This document shows positions 59,587 through 64,000 of a stretch of 64,000 bases of DNA, piece after piece. The DNA is from Triangularia verruculosa (taxonomy: Eukaryota; Ascomycota; Sordariomycetes; Sordariales; Podosporaceae): NCBI GenBank assembly GCA_033296885.1, contig MU863914.1:124001-188000 (forward strand), written 5' to 3'. The notes under the pieces are model-generated. The model was given only the letters and a program-made list of their open reading frames with translations, made no database searches and had not been told where the DNA came from. How positions within the stretch are numbered: position 1 is the stretch's first letter; every line of letters starts with the position of its first letter. The translations under genes and the position numbers were made by a program.

Positions 59587-60831
59587 CTGGAGGTGGGTTT
59601 TGGTCGGTGGAGAATGAGATGGGATACGAAACCCCAAAAGAACAACAGCAGGGTGTATGCAAGGGCACTGGGGGGGATGTGGGAATTAACCGAGTGACTC
59701 ACAAAACTCAATTGCTGGCGCTCAAAGCAATTGGACGTTTTGATTCGACGGCGCAAAAAAGTGAAAATGGACAACATCTTGAAAAGACGGGACAAGGGGA
59801 CCAAACTGCAGAGGTCTTGTGCTTGGAGATGTGGTTGTTGTGTGGGTGTGGCTTCGAGGCGGAGCCCAAAGCTTGTGCCTCGAAGGCAGGGCTGCTGTTT
59901 GGTTGTGTGAGATATCAGTCTGCTGTGCGACCGCCTCGTTGTTGCCCAAATTTCCATAGCTCCCTTCTCACCTCAAGGATATGGTCCTGATCAAGCAACG
60001 TTTCCTTTTCTTTGAGAGCTCGGGAGAAAGGACCGCAAGTCCTGGCCCAGAGCTCTTCATTGCCCACCTGGGAGATAGGACTACCGCCGTCCTAGCGGCT
60101 CTTCAACACCGTCCAAGGACGATGTTACACGGATGCACTTCGCAAGGCGTTGCGCGTCCGGGCAGTCGGTCCTCGACCGGTTACGCAGCCCTGCCTCGTA
60201 CGCCCCCAAAGTAAATTACCTACATGTGCGAAAAAGGACAGCAAGTCGCAATGTTCACTACCTTTCTTCCAGGCGGCTCTTTTCATGTCCCTCATACGTG
60301 TCCTGGTTTGCGAATCTTTTTGATGCCTTTGGATTCGATGTCGACCCTTTTTGACATGTCAAGCCTGTCCGCGCCCTTGGAGGCCTGAACCGTGCCGCCG
60401 GCGTAAGCCCGTCCGAACGTCGCTCTTTTCCCTGCAGTTTCAACCGGAATGGCAGAGTGGGCCCGAATACCCCTGGTCCCGTGTTATTGGCCGGGCTCCT
60501 TGTGATAAGATCCACGGTGGGGCAGTGTTACGCCTGTGCGTATGGCTGTACAGAATATTCGGATTGTCCGTCTTGGGCGTTTGAAGATGTCAAGAGGACT
60601 GGTTTCAATGGACTCTATACCAAGCCGACAATTGCGATCCAAACCCAATGGAACACCAGCTTTGCGCAGCGTGTGAAGCCAGAGCTGAGTTTCAAAACTA
60701 GCAGCGGCACCATTCGCGATGAACCCCGCAGTCTGCAACCATCTCCACTGCGCTGCGGAGACTCTCGTGGGTTTTGGGGTGGTGCCTGTCAAGCCTGCGG
60801 TTTTTTTTGGAGCCGGTCGGTCCTCAAGTTG

Positions 60832-60838
60832 TGACTCA
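60832..60838 (+). promoter_or_regulatory. TGACTCA element upstream of the cpc-1-like gene
   Basis: TGACTCA is the binding sequence of CPC1/GCN4 proteins. This copy lies about 220 bp before the open leader and 250 bp before uORF1, in promoter range; a second copy is at 59695-59701. Autoregulation of cpc-1 would fit. The heptamer is expected several times per 64 kb by chance, so the position is the main support. Confidence 0.4.
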
Positions 60839-61082
60839 CACTTGCCCTTTTCGGTTGACCGTTCGGCGCAGCCAATCAGGTGGCAGAAACCACAGTGCTG
60901 CCGCCTTGGAAGCCTCTGTGGCCTGGGGCAGGCGTTGGGTGGGGCATGCGCTCTGCTTGCCCAGGCGGTTCGCTGCCTGATTAAAAAGTCCTCTGCGCCC
61001 ACTTTTTCGTCCTGATTTCTCTTTCTCTCACCAAACCACTCACAACAACCTAAATCAGAACAATCCACGGCATCTTACCAAG

Positions 61083-61091
61083 ATGCGTTAA
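61083..61091 (+). promoter_or_regulatory. uORF1 of the cpc-1-like mRNA
   Basis: Minimal upstream reading frame ATG CGT TAA (Met-Arg-stop). In cpc-1/GCN4 leaders the first short uORF allows scanning ribosomes to resume and reach the activator start when charged tRNA is scarce. Confidence 0.65.
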
Positions 61092-61316
61092 ACCGCCCCC
61101 TCCCCCCGTCGGAAACTGCTCTTCGAGCTTCGTCAAAATATCTTCTTTCAAAAATTTTAACAATCTCCCCTCTTCACACCCCCCCTCAGCTCTTCCTTTA
61201 CAGGTTGAACTGAACTACAGCACCCAGCTTTCCAGCTCGCGCTCCGGTTCACATCCCACCATCGCCATTCCCGGCCCAGACTTTCCAGTCTTCACCACGG
61301 ATTCACATCAGTCACC

Positions 61317-61442
61317 ATGGACTCCCTCCAGTACCTCGAGCCTGCCGGCACATTCCGCGCATCAACAGCCCCCACAGAATCCCAACTTGCCCCAACAGGA
61401 CTTCGTCTTGTTCGATTCGCCGATCAATCATCGTGCACATAG
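61317..61442 (+). promoter_or_regulatory. uORF2 of the cpc-1-like mRNA, 41 codons
   Basis: Starts MDSLQYLEPAG in strong context (TCACCATGG) and ends with TAG at 61440-61442, in a different frame from the bZIP. It corresponds in position to the inhibitory second uORF of Neurospora cpc-1, functionally like GCN4 uORF4. Ribosomes that reinitiate here would miss the main ATG 332 nt downstream of the stop. Confidence 0.7.
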
Positions 61443-61773
61443 TAGCCGTTCCGTATCGCAACCCTCAGCCCAGGGAGGTGTACAACAACCACAGCAATAT
61501 CGTAATCAGCCGCTCTTCCCGCAGCAGATCTCTTCATCGCCGTCTCTGCAGAATCAGCGAGTTGCGAACATCATCCAGGCAACCGGCCACCCCACGACTT
61601 CATCGGCATTTACCAATCGGTTTACTACACAGAACTCGCGCCCATCGCAACAACAGTTCTACGCCTCGTCTGCTCCATCTTCGTCAGTTGCTCTGAATAT
61701 TCCCAAGCAACACCAGCGCCGCCCGCCAGTACCCCTTTTCCCACAAGGTCCCGGCAGCGTGCCACAAGGCAAG

Positions 61774-62541
61774 ATGAACATCCAAGGTAATTTCACTCCG
61801 CAACACATGCTTGCCCGCCAAAGAGGCTCACACATGAGATCAGACCTGGATTTGGACGACTTCACCGCCTTTGAGGGCGGTGCGTCCACCACGTACTCGT
61901 CGCCAGCTCTCCCGACTGTCTTCGACTTGAGCTCCAGCGTCTCGAGCACGGGGCAAAACCTGGCCACCATCTCTCCTCAAGAGCTCATGATGAACGAGCC
62001 CTTCATGTCAGCACCCAGCTCCACTGCTTTCACGGCTTTGACTTCGCCATCGCTATACAACGGCTCTCCCGATTTCTGCGACAGCTATGAGACGTCTCCT
62101 CACTTTGGAGGAGGCGATTTCGACTCCAACCCGGACAACTGGTTCCCCCTGTTCCCCACAACCGCCACGGAACCAGAAGCGCCCAAGGAGGTTCTTGTTC
62201 AGCCCAAGCCTGAACAGTCTCCATTGGTCACCTCGGAGGAGCTCGAAGTCAAGTCGCCAGCAACTGGGCATCGTCGCAAGTCAAGCACTTCTCCTCCTGT
62301 CCGCCACTCTTCTATCGCCGGTGTCAACTCTCGCCGCCGCGATAAGCCCCTTCCTCCCATCGTTGTCGATGATCCCACCGATACTATCGCAATGAAGCGC
62401 GCCCGCAACACTCTTGCGGCTCGCAAATCTCGGGAGCGCAAGGCGGCTCGTTTGGATGAGCTAGAGGAGAAGATTGAGAAGCTCTCTGCAGAGCGTGATC
62501 ACTGGAAGCAATTGGCTCTGCAATTAGGTGCAAAGGAGTAA
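61774..62541 (+). CDS. cpc-1: CPC1/GCN4-type bZIP transcription activator
   Basis: Master activator of amino-acid biosynthesis genes under starvation (cross-pathway control); binds TGACTCA as a dimer. The main AUG product has 255 residues, the size of known fungal CPC1/CpcA proteins. Residues about 20-130 form the acidic activation region (DLDLDDFTAFEGG and NPDNWFPLF, whose hydrophobic cluster in an acidic setting matches GCN4). RRDKPLPPIVVDDPTD leads into the basic region 207-225 (MKRARNTLAARKSRERK), followed by a short leucine zipper (LDELEEKIEKLSAERD, then LAL). Expression should be controlled translationally by two uORFs, and N-terminally extended forms may start at non-AUG codons. Upstream TGACTCA sites suggest autoregulation. 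Confidence 0.95.
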   Translation: MNIQGNFTPQHMLARQRGSHMRSDLDLDDFTAFEGGASTTYSSPALPTVFDLSSSVSSTGQNLATISPQELMMNEPFMSAPSSTAFTALTSPSLYNGSPDFCDSYETSPHFGGGDFDSNPDNWFPLFPTTATEPEAPKEVLVQPKPEQSPLVTSEELEVKSPATGHRRKSSTSPPVRHSSIAGVNSRRRDKPLPPIVVDDPTDTIAMKRARNTLAARKSRERKAARLDELEEKIEKLSAERDHWKQLALQLGAKE

Positions 62542-64000
62542 TTTGGTGCTCAGGAGTAAACCAAAAAAAACAATAGGCAATCGGCTTTCTCGTCGAACGG
62601 CACATTATCCCCCAGTGTAATGGACATTGGGGAGGGGATTTCTTAGGATTCTCATTTTTCTTTTTCGTGTTCACTTAGGGTTGTCAACTTTGGGAAGCCG
62701 GTCATCAGCTGCATCAGCAGACCTGGCATTGTTTACAGTGTTATTTGTCGTTTAGTACTTGGTCTCCTTGGAAGGAAATGACTACTCGCGTTCTTGACCA
62801 TTCTTGTTAGCCTTTTTCTTAGTCACTGTGTTCTTTATAGAGACCCAATTCAACCCTCTGAAATCTGCACTTGCTCCTCCCATGTGACAGACTCTGTTTG
62901 GCTAACGATGATGTGCTGACACATGTAACTGCTCTTGTAAGTGATCCTTTTCCGGCTCTGTCAGTCCTGGCTTATTATCTCTATCTTCAAAGACATATCC
63001 AGTTTCTTTGAGAAATGCATGGCACCACCCAGGCCGTTGTCATGAAAAGACTTACGATGAGGTTGATATAGTGAGATGTGTGATTGTTGTGTGATGTAAG
63101 TGGGAGCCTGACACTCAAAACGACCGATCTATTCTTTGGCCATCCATGTGAGGCGAGTGCAACAAGGCAGTTCGTAGTGTGAATGAAGAGAAAAGATCAG
63201 GTAGGCAATGAAATAGGTAACCACGGTAGGTATGTTGCCTTGCACTGGCGCTGCCTTCCGAATTGGTTCGCCGAGTTTCTGTGGTGATCTTTTCGGTGAG
63301 TGAGAACGAGGCTTTGGTATTGAAGTTGGTAAAACCTGGAATGTAAGAGCCGGGTGTTACCTTGGTTATGTATCTAAATGGGAAGTCACCACATTGTAGG
63401 ATGAGGATTAATTATGTGTGAGTTTTAGTATATGTAGATGTGAACAGGGGCTTTGCAGTCGTGGGGACATATCACCCTTGAGTGAGGATTGTAAGAATGG
63501 TGGTTGAAGTGGGAAAGGTAGGCTCATGGGTTGTTTGTAGAGGTTGTCTTGTTTTTGTACATTGGGTGGTGTTGGGCATTGAAATTTGGGAAAGTGTTTT
63601 CCGGCTGGTCGCCTTCTATCGTTGTGGTAATTAGGTATATTGGGGGCTTACTTTCACGTCTCACTTTACGACTTCACTGCTGAGGGCTGCTAGGTGCTCC
63701 TTCTTCTGGGATTACATTGTACTTGCCCATCGCTAGTTGCTCTCTTCTTGCACTTACTATACTGTAGTTGTTGCTCTTTTCTAGTTGGCCTTTCAGGCGA
63801 ACATCACAGTTGCTCCATGCCAGGTGCCATCTCTCTAATACTCAGCATCACAGCCACAGTCCCAGTTTCCTCTCGCCTATACTCTAGGTTGCCCTCTGGG
63901 AACAGCCGTCTGCCTCCTGGCATAATTACTCATGAGTGACTTCAGCTAGTGAACGACTACTCAAAAGCGTAGTCATCCAAAGAGTCAAGACGTAAATAGG
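62542..64000. other. cpc-1 3' flank and intergenic sequence
   Basis: No supported gene. TAA at 62539-62541 is followed by T-rich 3' untranslated sequence (about 62640-62670). The short frame at 63694-63939 has no recognisable feature. Confidence 0.6.

Larger units (their letters stand above)
58464..61053. other. Intergenic region, cpc-1 promoter side
   Basis: No supported gene. It holds a G run (59224-59234), a 26-A run followed by a GA repeat (59544-59586) and two TGACTCA heptamers (59695-59701, 60832-60838). The region immediately left of 61054 is the promoter and distal leader of the bZIP gene. Confidence 0.55.
61054..61773 (+). other. In-frame, ATG-less 5' extension of the cpc-1 reading frame
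   Basis: From the TAA at 61051-61053 to the main ATG the cpc-1 frame has no stop codon for 720 nt and no ATG. The translation is Ser/Pro/Gln-rich but ordered in places (IAIPGPDFPVFTTDSHQSPW and QQDFVLFDSP), which looks selected. In-frame near-cognate codons include CTG at 61210-61212 and several ATC/ATT/ATA. Neurospora crassa cpc-1 and its relatives are known to have exactly such a conserved extension, more than 700 nt long and translated from non-AUG codons. By homology this is an alternative N terminus of up to 240 residues. Confidence 0.75.

Overview
The window is nuclear DNA of a filamentous ascomycete, most likely a Sordariomycete of the Neurospora/Podospora/Chaetomium kind. Support for this: short introns (about 50-160 bp) with GTRNGT donors and CTRAY branch sites, C-rich third codon positions in the clear genes, a velvet regulator, an AA9 lytic polysaccharide monooxygenase, a DUF2456-type membrane protein, and a cpc-1/GCN4-type bZIP gene with the leader layout known from Neurospora. 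No plasmid, phage, CRISPR or bacterial feature is visible.

Layout. Positions 1-465 hold the 5' part of a velvet gene on the minus strand, cut by the window edge. It is followed by an unusually long stretch (about 466-18885) with no confident gene: one low-confidence spliced model (12284-12951, minus), one small cysteine-rich ORF with a TATA box (17214-17438, minus) and one Pol III-like A-box/B-box element near 18.2-18.4 kb. Then come two secreted plant-cell-wall enzymes on the minus strand (pectin methylesterase 18886-19970, AA9 LPMO 21014-22060). A YTH-domain RNA reader (24634-26718) is bracketed by two direct copies of a small inverted-repeat element filled with about 20-bp tandem units. 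A four-pass membrane protein (27794-28717) converges on GPI mannosyltransferase 2 (28993-30584). Next are a large unrecognised Ser/Pro-rich protein (32867-34930), an F-box/ankyrin protein (36289-38145), glycerol kinase (39688-41673), an intron-bearing tRNA-Lys(CUU) (43452-43538), a protein kinase (45120-46668), an SRP40/Nopp140-type nucleolar protein (47718-49007), an adenosine-deaminase-like enzyme (52782-55053), another unknown membrane protein (56802-58463) and the cpc-1-like bZIP activator (61774-62541).

The genes are mostly independent. The links that can be read are: the LPMO and pectin methylesterase as a plant-biomass pair; two possible cases of initiation at non-AUG codons (cpc-1 and glycerol kinase), where a long in-frame open leader lacks any ATG; and cpc-1 with two AUG uORFs plus upstream TGACTCA sites, the layout expected for amino-acid-starvation control. 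Spliced coordinates were worked out by hand from reading frame and splice consensus, and no database search was run.
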